From Diatrype stigma (taxonomy: Eukaryota > Ascomycota > Sordariomycetes > Xylariales > Diatrypaceae): a stretch of 64,000 bases of DNA. Positions 36,220-47,231 of the stretch are shown here, one piece after another. The notes under the pieces were generated by a model. It saw only the letters and a program-made list of their open reading frames with translations. It searched no databases and was not told the origin of the DNA. Position 1 is the first letter of the stretch. Each line of letters starts with the position of its first letter. Both the position numbers and the translations under genes were made by a program. The stretch lies in the NCBI GenBank assembly GCA_022225965.2, contig JAKJXP020000013.1, forward strand, positions 310,001-374,000, in the 5' to 3' direction.

Positions 36220-36625
36220 TAATATGGAATGCATTTCACGCAGGGCAACTACTCGGGATACTCATGCCACTATCCTAGGAGATCCGAAAAGGCGGGTTTC
36301 AAAACTTGCTTGCCCGCTCGGCTTTTCTGGCAGAAATAATGGTTCGCAATTTGCTGTCCTTTCATATAATCTTTCATTCTACTTGGGGTGGGGAGGCTGT
36401 GCTAGGTCGGTACTTGGCCAGCTATGATGGATGACATCTCAGCTAACTACATAATATGATAATGAGCCCGGCTTAGTTGAGGAGGACGGGCTCGATGGGC
36501 GGATAATCAACCAGCCAGCTAGCCAGCTAGCTGTACCCAGACAGACAGACAGACAGACAGACAAACAATAGCTAATTCACGAAACGGGAATGATGTTCTC
36601 GCTGAGTTCACTACTACGCGAGTAG
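36220..36625. other. Convergent intergenic region with GACA microsatellite
   Basis: A 0.4-kb spacer between two convergent stop codons. The only structure seen is a (GACA)n repeat and a short AGCCAGCT repeat just before it. Confidence 0.55.
36537..36564. repeat. (GACA)n tetranucleotide microsatellite
   Basis: About seven CAGA/GACA units, located in the spacer just downstream of the small membrane-protein gene. Confidence 0.88.
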
Positions 36626-37069
36626 TCATTTGTTGGCGTTCATCCTCTGCGCTATCAGACTGAAGACGGCCACCGAGCCCATGAAGAATATAGCGTTGTA
36701 GAACTAAGCATGTTGGAATCATTAGTTCATGGCTTGGATCCCGAATTACGCCTTTGTCTTTCCCGTGTTGCCTTCTCAACCTTCCCCCCTTCTCCACTTG
36801 TTTCGAGTCGACTTACAGCTTTCCGCGAGACTTCTCTCTCCTCGTCATCTGTTCGGGCCTCGATGAACAGGCGTCTCAGGTTGGGGAAGTTGGCCTGGGA
36901 TTGTGTGAGTGAGTAGAGCAACCAGGGGGTGGGGGGTGGGGCGTGGGGCGTGGGATGGGAGGGATGATTGCCTGAACCCCTTGGTGAACATTTGAGCTGG
37001 GCTATCTGAATAATTCGCAAGCCATAGTGTTTGTACGTAGTGAATATGGTATAGTGGCTGCCTTACCAT
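36626..37069 (-). CDS. Putative 52-residue single-pass membrane protein with intron after the start codon
   Basis: Minus-strand exons 37069-37067, 36894-36817 and 36703-36626 encode 52 residues. Exon 1 codes only the ATG: the donor GTAAGG follows it directly. Both later exons are 78 bp and phase 0. Intron 1 is 172 bp (ends CCCAG); intron 2 is 113 bp with GTAAGT, a CTAAT branch site and TAG. The protein reads MANFPNLRRLFIEARTDDEE, a short basic joint, then a hydrophobic segment FYNAIFFMGSVAVFSLIA and a polar AQRMNANK end, so it is probably tail-anchored. That size and shape suit small subunits of mitochondrial or ER membrane complexes, but I do not recognise the family. The phase-0 symmetry and good splice sites favour a real gene. 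Confidence 0.55.
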
Positions 37070-37934
37070 ATAGACGGAGCTGTCTCTCGGAAAGCCCCAG
37101 TGGTGGTTGTTTTGTGGTGTAGTGTACTTTGGTTTATAAACTTTACTCTCGTGGTGATTTGCACATGTGGGCCTTTGCTAGGTGTGAATGTGTACGTATC
37201 ATTAATGCATTGATGTTCGCTCATATAGCATGCAGCCAGGCTAGTTGGATAGGACGGTTCAAGGTTGGTGATGGCATCCAGACCGGCGAATATAAGTTTG
37301 AGGTTGAGGGACTGTAACTCATGTCTACGGGTATGTATGTAACTAAGTATCTGTGGCTGGGCTGGGCTATGGTCAGGATCCATGGATGTTTATGATGCAC
37401 TTGTGGCGCATGCCAAAGCCGGCCATGCAGTGACAACCTTACCTAACGCTGACAACTTTACGTACAAGTCTCCCAAGCCCCACCATTAACACCGACTGGG
37501 GAAAGCACAGGTCATGCTCTTTCAAGGGGCCCGATGCTACGTATGTATACGTACATACTGTAATTAGGAACTTGGAAGGTCCATCCATCCTACCGATTCC
37601 ATAATCAACACCCTAACAAAGCTTCGCCTTATTATTACCAACACGACACCGTCACCGCCTTGGCAACGACCTGCACCTTTCGCGCCGGCGTGAAATTCTT
37701 GAATAAGGCGCGCATAAAGGGCTTAAAGGGCATACCACAGCGAACCCAGACCACAGCGATTGGCTCTACCTGAATCATAACCATCCAAGCTCAGGAAAGA
37801 GGAACGGCGCGAATGTCCTCATAATAGCCTTCCTAGGTGTCCAACTAGGACAGTCGGAAAGAAGTCTGCACTCCTCATAACGAAACACGAACACCACAAC
37901 ACCACAACGCCGCCCGCTTCACGAACCTGACAGG
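37070..37934. promoter_or_regulatory. Divergent promoter region, small membrane protein and AP-1 beta
   Basis: A 0.87-kb spacer between outward start codons. The part before 37935 is rich in ACACCACAAC repeats, as in fungal leaders. No gene or defined operator is seen. Confidence 0.45.
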
Positions 37935-40402
37935 ATGGCCGTCAATCGAATCCGCGGCGCATTCGCCGTACCCCGCAAGGGAGAAACGTACGAATTACGG
38001 GCTGGGCTGGTATCACAATATGCCTGGGAACGCAAGGAGTCCATCCAGAAGACCATCATGGCTATGACGCTGGGGAAGGATGTCTCCCAGCTGTTTCCCG
38101 ACGTATTGAAGAACATCGCGACGTCGGACCTTGACCAGAAGAAGCTGGTCTACCTATACCTAATGTTTGTAGCCTCATGCCCCCCACCCCCCTATATACC
38201 CCTTTTGGCCACTTCGAAAAGTGTCCAATAAGCGCTGACGGGACAATATCAGGAACTATGCCAAGTCGCATCCCGATCTCTGCATTCTAGCTGTGAACAC
38301 GTTCGCCCAAGACTCCGAAGACCCGAACCCTCTGATCAGAGCTCTCGCCATCAGGACCATGGGTTGCATTAGGGTGGACAAGATGGTGGATTACATGGAA
38401 GAGCCGTTGCGGAAGACCTTACGAGACGAATCACCTTATGTCCGCAAGACCGCTGCGATATGTGTGGCCAAGCTTTTCGACCTGAACCCGACCATGTGCA
38501 TAGAGAACGGTTTCCTCGAGACGTTGCAGGAGATGATTGGTGACCCCAACCCCATGGTTGTCGCCAACTCGGTCCAAGCCTTGGAGGAAATAGCTGATAC
38601 GGCCCCGGAGACGAGAGCCCTAGTCATAACACCAGCGACGCTCAAGAAGTTGTTGATGGCCCTGAACGAGTGTACCGAATGGGGTAGAGTGACCATCCTA
38701 TCCACACTAGCGGATTACAACCCACGCGATGTCAAGGAATCGGAACACATATGCGAGCGAGTAGCACCTCAATTCCAGCACGTCAACCCTAGTGTCGTCT
38801 TAGCAGCCGTGAAGGTTGTCTTTATACATATGAAGTTCGTCAGCGGTGAACTGGTCCGGCAGTATCTCAAGAAGATGGCTCCCCCTCTAGGTTAGTATAT
38901 CTCGTCGAACTACGTGGTATTGTATGCTAACAAGAGCAGTCACCCTTGTTGCGTCAGCTCCCGAAGTTCAATACGTCGCATTGCGCAACATTGACCTTCT
39001 CCTTCAAGCCAAGCCGGATATCCTCAGTAAAGAGCTGAGGGTGTTCTTCTGCAAGTACAATGATCCGCCTTATGTCAAGCTCCAGAAGTTGGAGATTATG
39101 GTACGGATAGCAAATGAGAAGAATTACGAGCAATTGTTGGCCGAACTGAAGGAATACGCCTTGGAAGTGGACATGGATTTCGTGCGGAGAGCCGTCAAAG
39201 CTATCGGGCAGGTCGCCATCAAGATCGAGGGTGCCAGCGAGAAATGCGTGAACGCTCTACTGGACCTTATCGCTACCAAGGTCAACTATGTCGTCCAAGA
39301 GGTAATCGTGGTCATCAAGGATATTCTCCGAAAATACCCGGGCTACGAAGGGGTGATCCCGACGCTGTGTCAGCACATTGACGAATTAGACGAGCCAAAC
39401 GCAAGGGGCGCGTTGATATGGATTGTGGGAGAATACGCCGAGAAGATTAACAATGCCGACGATATTCTGGCAACTTTTGTAGAGGGATTCATGGAAGAGT
39501 TCACTCAGACGCAGTTGCAGATCCTGACGGCTATCGTGAAGCTGTTCTTGAAGAAGCCGGGCAATACCCAAGGGCTAGTACAAAAGGTACTGCAGGCAGC
39601 TACGGCGGAGAACGATAACCCGGATATCCGAGACAGAGCATATGTCTACTGGCGCCTGCTGTCAGGGGACCTAGAAGTTGCCAAGGTAAGTAGGACAAGA
39701 CCCGCACCGACAGCCAGCCTATGTTGTCTAGAGTTTACCTGCTAACTGATCGATTCCCTTTACTCCCAAATCTAGCACATCATCCTCTCGCCTAAGCCAG
39801 CCATCACCACTACTATGACGAGCCTTCCGCCCGCCTTGCTGGAGCAGCTGCTCGGTGAGCTCTCGACGCTGGCTTCGGTCTACCACAAGCCGCCTGAGTC
39901 GTTCGTCGGCAAGGGCCGCTTCGGCGCCGACGAGATCCAGCGCGCCGCCATCCAGGAGCAGCGCGAGAACGCGGCCGAGAACCCCATCGCCGCTTCGGCC
40001 GCCGCCGCTGCCGCTGCTTCCAACGGCGGCGCCCAATCCCAGAGCAATATCGAGAACCTTCTCGACATCGACTTCGATGGCGCGACCCCCGCGTCTCACG
40101 AGCACCAGCAACAAGGCTCTGCGACGGCGACGCCAGACCGCGTTGCAAGCCCTACCGCAGGGCAGCCGGGCGGCGGCTTGGCCGATATGATGGGCCTATT
40201 CGACGCGCCCCCTGCCCCTGCTGGCGCTGCAGGTGGTAGCGGTGGTGCTGGTATGGGTGGCGCAAATGATCTCATGAATGGCTTCGCGGGCTTGGATCTG
40301 AGCGGTTCGAGCCAGCCGCCGCCGGCTTCGGTCCAGCTCGGACATCAGCCGGCGCCTGAGCAGAAGAAGGCTACGAATGAGGACTTGTTGGGGCTCTTTT
40401 AG
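37935..40402 (+). CDS. AP-1 adaptor complex large subunit beta (beta-adaptin)
   Basis: Exons 37935-38164, 38253-38890, 38940-39685 and 39776-40402 give 746 residues. Introns are 88, 49 and 90 bp with donors GTTTGT, GTTAGT and GTAAGT. Beta-adaptin forms the AP-1 clathrin adaptor core with gamma, mu and sigma at the trans-Golgi and endosomes. The armadillo-type trunk fills about residues 1-590 with hallmark strings: KRKE-like [72 protein letters not shown]. The remainder is an Ala/Gly/Pro/Gln hinge with NLLDIDFDG (a clathrin-box-like LLDID) and a final EDLLGLF. The usual C-terminal ear is missing, as is common in fungal beta subunits. Fungi may share one beta between AP-1 and AP-2; AP-1 is the best reading. 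Confidence 0.93.
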
Positions 40403-41480
40403 GTAGCAGAAGGGAACTGAAATGAGGCCGCATTCCAAGGCGTCGGCCTTGCCGCCGATGCTATCTACGACGGGGTTGGCAAGAATATGAAGGGTCAGGA
40501 GCGTGGGAAACTATTTCCCGAGACTTGATTCTGTTGTATGGGTCGTGGGTCTTCAAGGAAGCAAGAAAGCGCACCGTGTTTACTGCCATGGTCCATGATA
40601 CCTACCCCTTATCGACGGAGATTACATTGCCTTACTTTTTTTGAAGAAGAGGCTAAGTGTACCTATGGAGACAGGTAGATGGACCGATGGGATGGTTCGA
40701 TTTATGTCGGAATAGCACGGAAGGTGGTCATGATGGTAATGATGACAGTAGTGGGAACGATGTTAGACAAGATACAAAGTACCAATCACTTTCATGAAAT
40801 GAAGACGGGGATCGCATACACATCCATGGGCGCCATTCATCCACTCATGTGATGATAACTATGTATTTGCTGAAACCAGGAAGGTAGTTTTGATGTTGAT
40901 CTTGGTTTTGTTTGTTTGTTCGCTTTGTGTATTCAGGTCCCAACTGTCCCTTGGCTCTGGGCCCCCCTTTCCTTTTCTTTATATACATAGGCCCCTTTCT
41001 GCCTGATAATGGTGATGGTGATGGTGATGATAATGCATAGGCGGTTTGGGATGCTGAGCTCCCTGTTCCCTATAGGCATGCATCGGTGTGACAGTAGCTA
41101 GGCAGTTGGCCATGTGTAGGCTCCAGCATAGATACTGGTCCCCTCTACGGCGCCGGATATGCCATAGCATGATATCATAGCAGCGAAGGTGCTGCTGGTG
41201 TTGATGATGGATGGTGGTCCTTGAGACATTTCGTATGCCATATCATCCGCCACCTCCTCCCTTAGTTGTCCTTAGATTCTCTCCATCGTAGCTATCCAGC
41301 CTCCAAGCCCCCCCGCCCCTTCCATCGTCGCGAAAGTAGAAGATCGCGTGGTATCGAATCGCATCGCATCGCATCGCATCGTATTGTATTTGCCTGCCTC
41401 ATGTCCTCCTTCCCTCTTCCCCTTCCTTTCACCACCACCACCTCCCTCTCCTTTCCTCACTCACTCACTCACTCATGCAC
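40403..41480. other. Convergent intergenic region, no gene seen
   Basis: A 1.1-kb spacer between AP-1 beta and the BolA gene. It contains a GGTGAT repeat near 41010, a TCGCA pentamer repeat at about 41354-41385 and a CACT-rich run at about 41458-41490 that reaches the BolA stop. No gene found. Confidence 0.5.
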
Positions 41481-41977
41481 TCATGCACTCACGCCCTCGA
41501 CCCTCCCCTCCCTCGTGCCGTCCAGAGGCGGCGCATCGGCGCCATCCCCGCCGCCCGGCGCCCGGGTCTTGGCCTTCTCCCGCTCCCACTCCTCGGGCGT
41601 CTGGCACCGCGCGCTCCACGCGTGGATGGCGGCGATCTCGGCCCGGAGCGCCGCGTTGACCGCCCGGTGCCGCTTCAGGCTGTTCTGCCCCGCGAACTGG
41701 GGCGACACGATTAGGGAGGTGAAGGATTGGCCGCAACCGCCTGGTTTAGATTGGTTAGGTAGGTGCTTGTGTGTTATGTTATGTCTTGTCTTGGTGATTT
41801 CTCAAAATGCTTTTCAGTTCGGGGGAAGGGGGGGGGGGGGGGGGCAGAATGAATATCATGGATAGATGCATGCGTGCGTGGGTGCATACCTGACATGTCG
41901 GTCACTTCGACGTGGATCGCGCCTAGCCGTTCCGTCAGGGCCGTCTTGAGCGAGTCTTCTGTTATTGTCGCAGCCAT
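41481..41977 (-). CDS. BolA-like protein, Fra2/BolA2 family
   Basis: Exon 1 is 41977-41890 and exon 2 is 41740-41481, giving 115 residues. Cytosolic BolA2/Fra2 binds a [2Fe-2S] cluster together with monothiol glutaredoxin and reports iron status to iron regulators. Seen: an N-terminal ITEDSLKTALTERLGAIHVEV, DMSGGCGQSFTSLIVSPQF across the intron (Cys 32), and the signature SLKRHRAVNAAL with the invariant His 54 that ligates the cluster. The last 35 residues are a Lys/Glu/Gly/Asp-rich tail beyond the normal fold. The N-terminus shows no mitochondrial presequence, which favours the cytosolic Fra2 branch over mitochondrial BolA1/BolA3. The intron is 149 bp and holds a 17-base G run. The gene diverges from NIF3. 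Confidence 0.93.
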
Positions 41978-42522
41978 GGTTTGGGGGCGGATGTGAAGGA
42001 GCGGGTTGAATCAATGATTAAATGGGTGAGTGTCAATGTGTGTAGGACGTCGAAACGATTTGTAATGTAAGAGTTATAGGTAATTACCTAAAGCTAAGTA
42101 AGTCCGTCCGATTCAACCAGCCGAGTGACGGAATAACAACCTTGGAAAGTACATAAGTCGGGTATAGGTTATAAATTATAACTGCCCCGCGGAATGACGA
42201 CTTCGGCTGCATTGGCTCAGATAATGGCGGGGTGAATTGGACGTTAGACTACAGTAGGTAATACTTAATTAATTCCTTAGTTGGCGTGGCTGAAGCTCTT
42301 GTGGCGTTAGCTTATCTATACCCGCGCCGTGACTTCATTTTAAAGCCCAAGTTATTAATTAGCAGACTACCTATTTCTGTATAGCATAACTTTGAAACTA
42401 TTCGATCGGAAGGAAGGAATAGCTACCCACCTTAGGTACTTACCTACTGTATAAGGCCCGAGGTCCTACACGAGTTCAACGTTGGTGTGCCCCGGAATAT
42501 CTACAAAGGTTTAAGAACTTCA
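41978..42522. promoter_or_regulatory. Divergent promoter region, BolA and NIF3
   Basis: A 545-bp spacer between outward start codons. It holds several TACCTA/TAGGTA strings (about 42080, 42250, 42370 and 42430-42450) and no gene. Confidence 0.5.
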
Positions 42523-44007
42523 ATGTTGTCTTCCCGAGTCTCTGCTTCTTATTCACATTTTAGATACGCATCTAGAACGGGTGTTTCTTGCATAAGAGTA
42601 ACAGCAGCAGCATCGCTCGTATTACATTCTCAATATCATAACTTTGCTCAGTCGATAGGTGCCGGAGTTGGGATCAGACCAGTCTCGAAAGCAGTTCGAA
42701 GAGAAGCCCCTCGATCTTGCAGATATTTAAGCACTATGAGCACCATGAACACCATGGATATGGATCCTCCTTTGACACTCGCCGATACCGTGGTGGCCAT
42801 CATGCGGAAACAGTAAATCCTTCCAAACATGCATTTCTCCAGGCAAACTACTACCCCTTCTTGGAATGAAACTGACACCTCACAGGTTCCCTGAAGAGCT
42901 GGCTGATAGCTCGTGGGATAACACCGGATGTGAGTTCATGCCGGCTGGTAACTACAACTTCGACAGTAGATGATAGACCGCTGACAAACCGGAACCTAGT
43001 ATTGCTAGGAGCGGCACCGCCCTCATCATCCACCGAGGTTACTACAACGGGCCCCCCTCCAAGTGTTCTCCTCACGAACGACTTGACCGCCCAGGTGGTC
43101 GACGAGGCTCTTAGGGAGAATGCCCGTATAATCATATGTTACCGTATGCATACACCTGACCTGGTCTGATCTGATCTGACCTGAACCTTGTTGTACTCTC
43201 ATAATTATCATCACCACCATCATCATCTCTAACAAACCCACCTTATTAGATCCCGTCATATTCCGCCCCCTGAAATCCATCACCACCCAAGACCCGATGC
43301 AGACGCAGCTACTGCGCCTAGCCGCCGAGCGCATCTCGGTCTACTGCCCGCACACGGCCATGGACGGCGCCGTGGGCGGCCTGAACGACTGGCTCTGCGA
43401 CATCCTCCAGGGGAGCCAGCCCGTGCCGCGCCGCCCCATCCAGCCCGTCTCCGCCGCCGCCCGGGCCGTGCTGCCCCCGGAGCAACACCAGGCCGCCGGG
43501 TACGGCCGCGTCCTCGACCTGCCGCACAAGGTCGACCTGCACACGCTGCTGCGCCGCCTCAACGCCGGCACCACCGGCTCGCCGTACGCCGCCGTGGCCC
43601 TACCGCACCACCTACGCCTCTACGACCCCGGCGCGAGCGCGGGCCAGGAGCAGGCCCCGCTGATCGGAAAGATCGCCGTCTGCGCCGGGTCCGGCGCCGG
43701 CGTGTTCAAGGACCTGGACACCGGCACCAGCACCAGCGCCAAGGACGCCGACGTCGAGCTCTTGGTCACGGGCGAGATGAGCCACCACGACGCCCTGCGC
43801 CACACCCAGCTCGGCCGCGTCGTCGCCACCGTCTTCCACAGCAACTCGGAGCGGAGGTACCTCTCGGACGTGCTCAAGCCCGTGCTCGAGGCTAGGCTGC
43901 GCGACACACCCTACGCCGCTACGGCCGAAGGCGCGGCGGCGCGCGTCGTCGTCAGCCAGGCCGATCGCGATCCCTTCGACATCATCAATATTGGGCCGCT
44001 GGCCTAG
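42523..44007 (+). CDS. nif3: NIF3-family protein (NGG1-interacting factor 3 / DUF34)
   Basis: Exons 42523-42812, 42886-42929, 43000-43143 and 43250-44007 give 411 residues. The NIF3 family is a widespread metal-binding fold of unsettled function, linked to GTP cyclohydrolase-like structure. The domain starts near residue 80 (PPLTLADTVVAIMRKQFPEE) and shows SSWDNTGLLLG, LLTNDLTAQVVDEAL, ICYHPVIFRPLKS and YCPHTAMDGAVGGLNDWL. The C-terminus has GSGAGVFKDL, DVELLVTGEMSHHDAL and VFHSNSERRYL. These His, Asp and Glu residues are the usual dinuclear metal ligands. Residues 1-75 are basic and Ser/Arg-rich, a likely mitochondrial presequence. An in-frame ATG at 42739 would give a shorter cytosolic form. 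The splice sites include a CTGAC branch before exon 3. Confidence 0.92.
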
Positions 44008-45374
44008 AGGGCCGTTTGGGGGCTGGACGATAGGGGTGATGATGGCGGCGGTGATGATGGTGGTGGAGATGGAGGCGGTAACGGAGATGGAGATGGAGGA
44101 GGAGGCGGAGGCAGTGCTGGAGGCGGTTCCGTAAGCGACAGAGACTTGATGCCGCCGCCGCCACTGCCACGACAACCACCGGACGATCGGAGGAACGGTC
44201 GGGAGACGACTAGCGAAGCCGGGGATTTCTTCTCAGCCATGGACCAGTCGCGGCCATTGCTCGGCGGCATACAGTCCGGGACCACCCTGTTCGCCCCTGC
44301 GGTCTTGCCCTCGACCGAGATGCCTGGGTACCGTCACGCTGCCGGATATGTGAAAGGTAATCTCAAATCTGTACTTGCCACAATGACTGGCACTGCAGCA
44401 AGCTTGCCATCCGCTCTCCATTCGCTTCCATTTATATATAACTGCAGAATAAAATCATTTTTCATTCTTCAATAGTTCGGACTCTACTACCCTCAAACCA
44501 AGCTTGCCCACCAGGTTCCTTGTCATGCCCGAGGACCAATGCTGAAATAAAGACCACTTTCCTGGCTTCTAGTAGGAACAATCGCATCTCCTCCCCCACC
44601 GTCGTCATACCATGGCCGACCACCTTCTTAAGCTCGAAGCCTGCTTAACAAGGCGTGAGAAGGATTCGTGGGGGCTTAACGAGAAAAAGAAAGCGAATGA
44701 GAATAAAAATAGACATGGGAAAGGCCCGCCGGGATCATCTCCCTCGTAACCACCCCCTCGGCCGTCCACCCGAGTTGGAACCTCTGTCCGACCCGATTCC
44801 TCTCAACCAATACGAAACGAGACTTACTCAGGTATCTACTCGTCTACTCAGTTCGCCCTGGGCTCTAGTATCGATGTACACATATTCTACAATGCCTACC
44901 CAAACTTAGTTGAGGGTAGTATGATAGGTCAAAACGATGGTGTTGGTCCGGTGAAACACGACACACAGGATTATACCTTTGAAGTGGTAGCAGGATAGCA
45001 CTGGTAATGCTTGTTTGTATATCATTATGCCACCTGTATTGGTGACGGACATAATGCTGCTAGCCGGCAGAATCTAGTTAATTTACAGAGGTATCCAGCA
45101 TCATCGGCTTGAGCCCTTCGGTCGAGTTTCCATCCATAGAGACTCACGTAGTCGGTCAGCTAGCTAGTGGTTCTTCCTGAGCCGAACCTCTTAAGGTCCC
45201 CCCTTCCCCCCCCCCCTCCCCCTCATCGCTACGCTAAAATCAAGGTCCCTAATTCCCTACTTAAATCGACGCGGTGATTAATCGTTTAATCATTCAGTCA
45301 CTTGTCCCTGTCGGCCCTTGCCCTTTTCCATTTTCTTTTTGTCTTTTTCTTTCTTTCTTTCTTTTCTCCCCCAT
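44008..45374. other. Convergent intergenic region with GGA/GGT-rich repeats
   Basis: A 1.4-kb spacer between NIF3 and Vps51 stop codons. Positions 44030-44120 are a degenerate GGTGATGGAGATGG-type repeat, and a C-rich run lies near 45198-45222. Open frames here (for example 44146-44475) reflect repeats or lack any domain. No gene claimed. Confidence 0.5.
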
Positions 45375-46544
45375 TCAGTCCCCATCCCCCTTTTCGCCAT
45401 CGCCAGCGCCATTCCCATTCTGGTCCCCCCTCAACGCCGCATCCCCATCCGCGATGCAAGCCTCGACGTCGGCCCCGCCCCCGAGCCCCTTGTCCCTCCA
45501 CAGGACCAGCAGCCGCCGCGGCATCTTCCACGCGCGCCGCGCCTCGTCCGCCCGCCCCGCCGCCACCAGCGCGCGCACCTTGTCGGGCGCCTCGAGCGCC
45601 GCGAGCGCGAGCTGCTTCGTCCTCTTCCGTCTTTCCGTATCTGCTGCTGCTGCTGCGTCTGTTGTGTCTGTTTGGGATGATGATGTCGCTGTTGGTGGGG
45701 TTGGTGGTGATGATGATCCGTTCGAAGGTGTAGGCGCGAGTACGGGTGGAGGTGGTTGCGATGGAGGTCGAGGCGCGGGTAGTCGCTCCCGCAGCGAGTC
45801 TCGGATCGACGATGCCTGGGTGTAGATCTGCGCGATGGCCGGGTCGAGCGTCGAGGCCATCGGGTTCAGGGGGTCCATGGTCGAGCGCATCTATATTTTG
45901 TATTGCCCGTTGTTTAGCTTCTTCTTCTTCTTCCTCCTCCTCCTCCCCTCCCCTCCCCCAAGTATGAACAAACACAAACTCACCCTCCGTATCGTCTCCG
46001 TCGCCGAGATCAGCTTGCTGTAGTTGTCGTACACGAGGGCCTTCTTCTCCGCGTCCAGCGCCCGCGTCTCCCCCACCACGCGCGCGTACGTCCGCAGCAG
46101 CTCCTCCAGCGAGCTCTCGGCCAGCGCCCGCCCCACGTACGCCGCCGCCGCGAACCCCGGCGCGTCCAGCTCCGACGCCGCGATCTCCGAGTGCTGCTGC
46201 AGCTGGTGCATGTGCATGCCCAGCGGGTCCGTCACCTCGACCGCGGGCAGCGGCGACGTCGGCGTGCCCGCCCCCGCGCCCGCCCCCTTCGGTAGCTTGT
46301 AGTACTCCCGCAGGGCGGCGCGGTTGTTGCGGGCCGCGCGCCCGGGGTTGGTGGTGGCCGAGAGCGAAGGGGAGCCGGGCGTCGGTGCTGCTGTCGAAGC
46401 GTTCGGTGATCGTGAGCGCTGCCGCTGCTGCTGTGGGCCGCCCGCCGGGATTTCGAGGCTCGGTCGCGTGGTTGAGGACGAGGAAGGCATCCGTCGCGGA
46501 GGGAACGGTGTCCCGGGGTCCCGGGGCGAAGCTATCGTGGACAT
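45375..46544 (-). CDS. vps51: Vps51, GARP/EARP tethering complex subunit
   Basis: Exon 1 is 46544-45984 and exon 2 is 45890-45375, split by a 93-bp intron (GTGAGT...TAG), giving 358 residues. Vps51 is the small subunit of the GARP complex that tethers endosome-derived vesicles at the trans-Golgi. Seen after a Ser/Pro/Ala-rich leader of about 75 residues: AARNNRAALREYYKLPKG, the diagnostic Vps51 N-terminal helix, then DPLGMHMHQLQQHSEIAASE, YVGRALAESSLEELLRTYAR, YDNYSKLISATETIRR. Exon 2 continues MRSTMDPLNPMASTLDPAIA. The C-terminal part is Pro/Ser/Ala-rich with one helix. The length fits fungal Vps51 rather than the long animal form. The start is the ATG of MSTIASPRDP, the first one followed by typical N-terminal sequence. 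It diverges from RMI1. Confidence 0.92.
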
Positions 46545-47231
46545 GGTGGTGGGGAAGGGAGTAGCTACACAGGCTGGTGAAAGGGTGATAGGTGATAAAT
46601 ATCCCAGGGAAAAGTAGAGAAGGAAAGGGGCGGAGAGGACGATATCAATTGGTGGTGTTGTATAACAACAATTCAATAGGGGGGATATGGCAATTACTTT
46701 GATCTTTTAATTCTATGTTGAGAAGGAAGAAGTGGTTGGAGAGTACAAGGACATTATGTATGTACATACCTACCTTAATTAGCAGCTACAGGTAGTTGAC
46801 AGATAGTTACAGCATTCGGCCACTGTGGCGGGAGCTACCCGGTATGTAGGCAATGCACTAAAGCTGGTCGATCTAACCGTCGAAAGAAGCCCGTTCCAGA
46901 CCCCACGGCCCCTTAACGGCCCACCTATAACATAGAGAGCGGGGTTGAATATCTGCATAAATCGGCCTTTCTATATAGCCTTGGTAGTTGCATACCTAAA
47001 TAGTCACGTACTCGTACGTACCGATACTTCGCGCCGTTCCGTATTCAAACCTCACCCTCGACTTATCAGGCACTTAGAACACCTCATTTGATCACTCATA
47101 CGCAGCCTGTCATCCCCACTCAAATGTGCTGACCTGATGATGCGGCCGGAAAGATAATGAACGGGAAAATACCCCCCTCTTCTCCTTCTAAGTTACCAAC
47201 CTAAGGAAGGAAGGAAGGACCACAAGGCACA
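46545..47231. promoter_or_regulatory. Divergent promoter region, Vps51 and RMI1
   Basis: A 0.7-kb spacer between outward start codons with TACCTA-type runs near 46765-46785 and a GGAAGGAAGGA run just before 47232. No gene seen. Confidence 0.5.

Noticed and set aside
44146..44475. Possible small Pro-rich protein after NIF3
   Set aside because: No domain, no intron support, and it starts in a GGA/GGT-type repeat. Both strands are open, so chance is likely.
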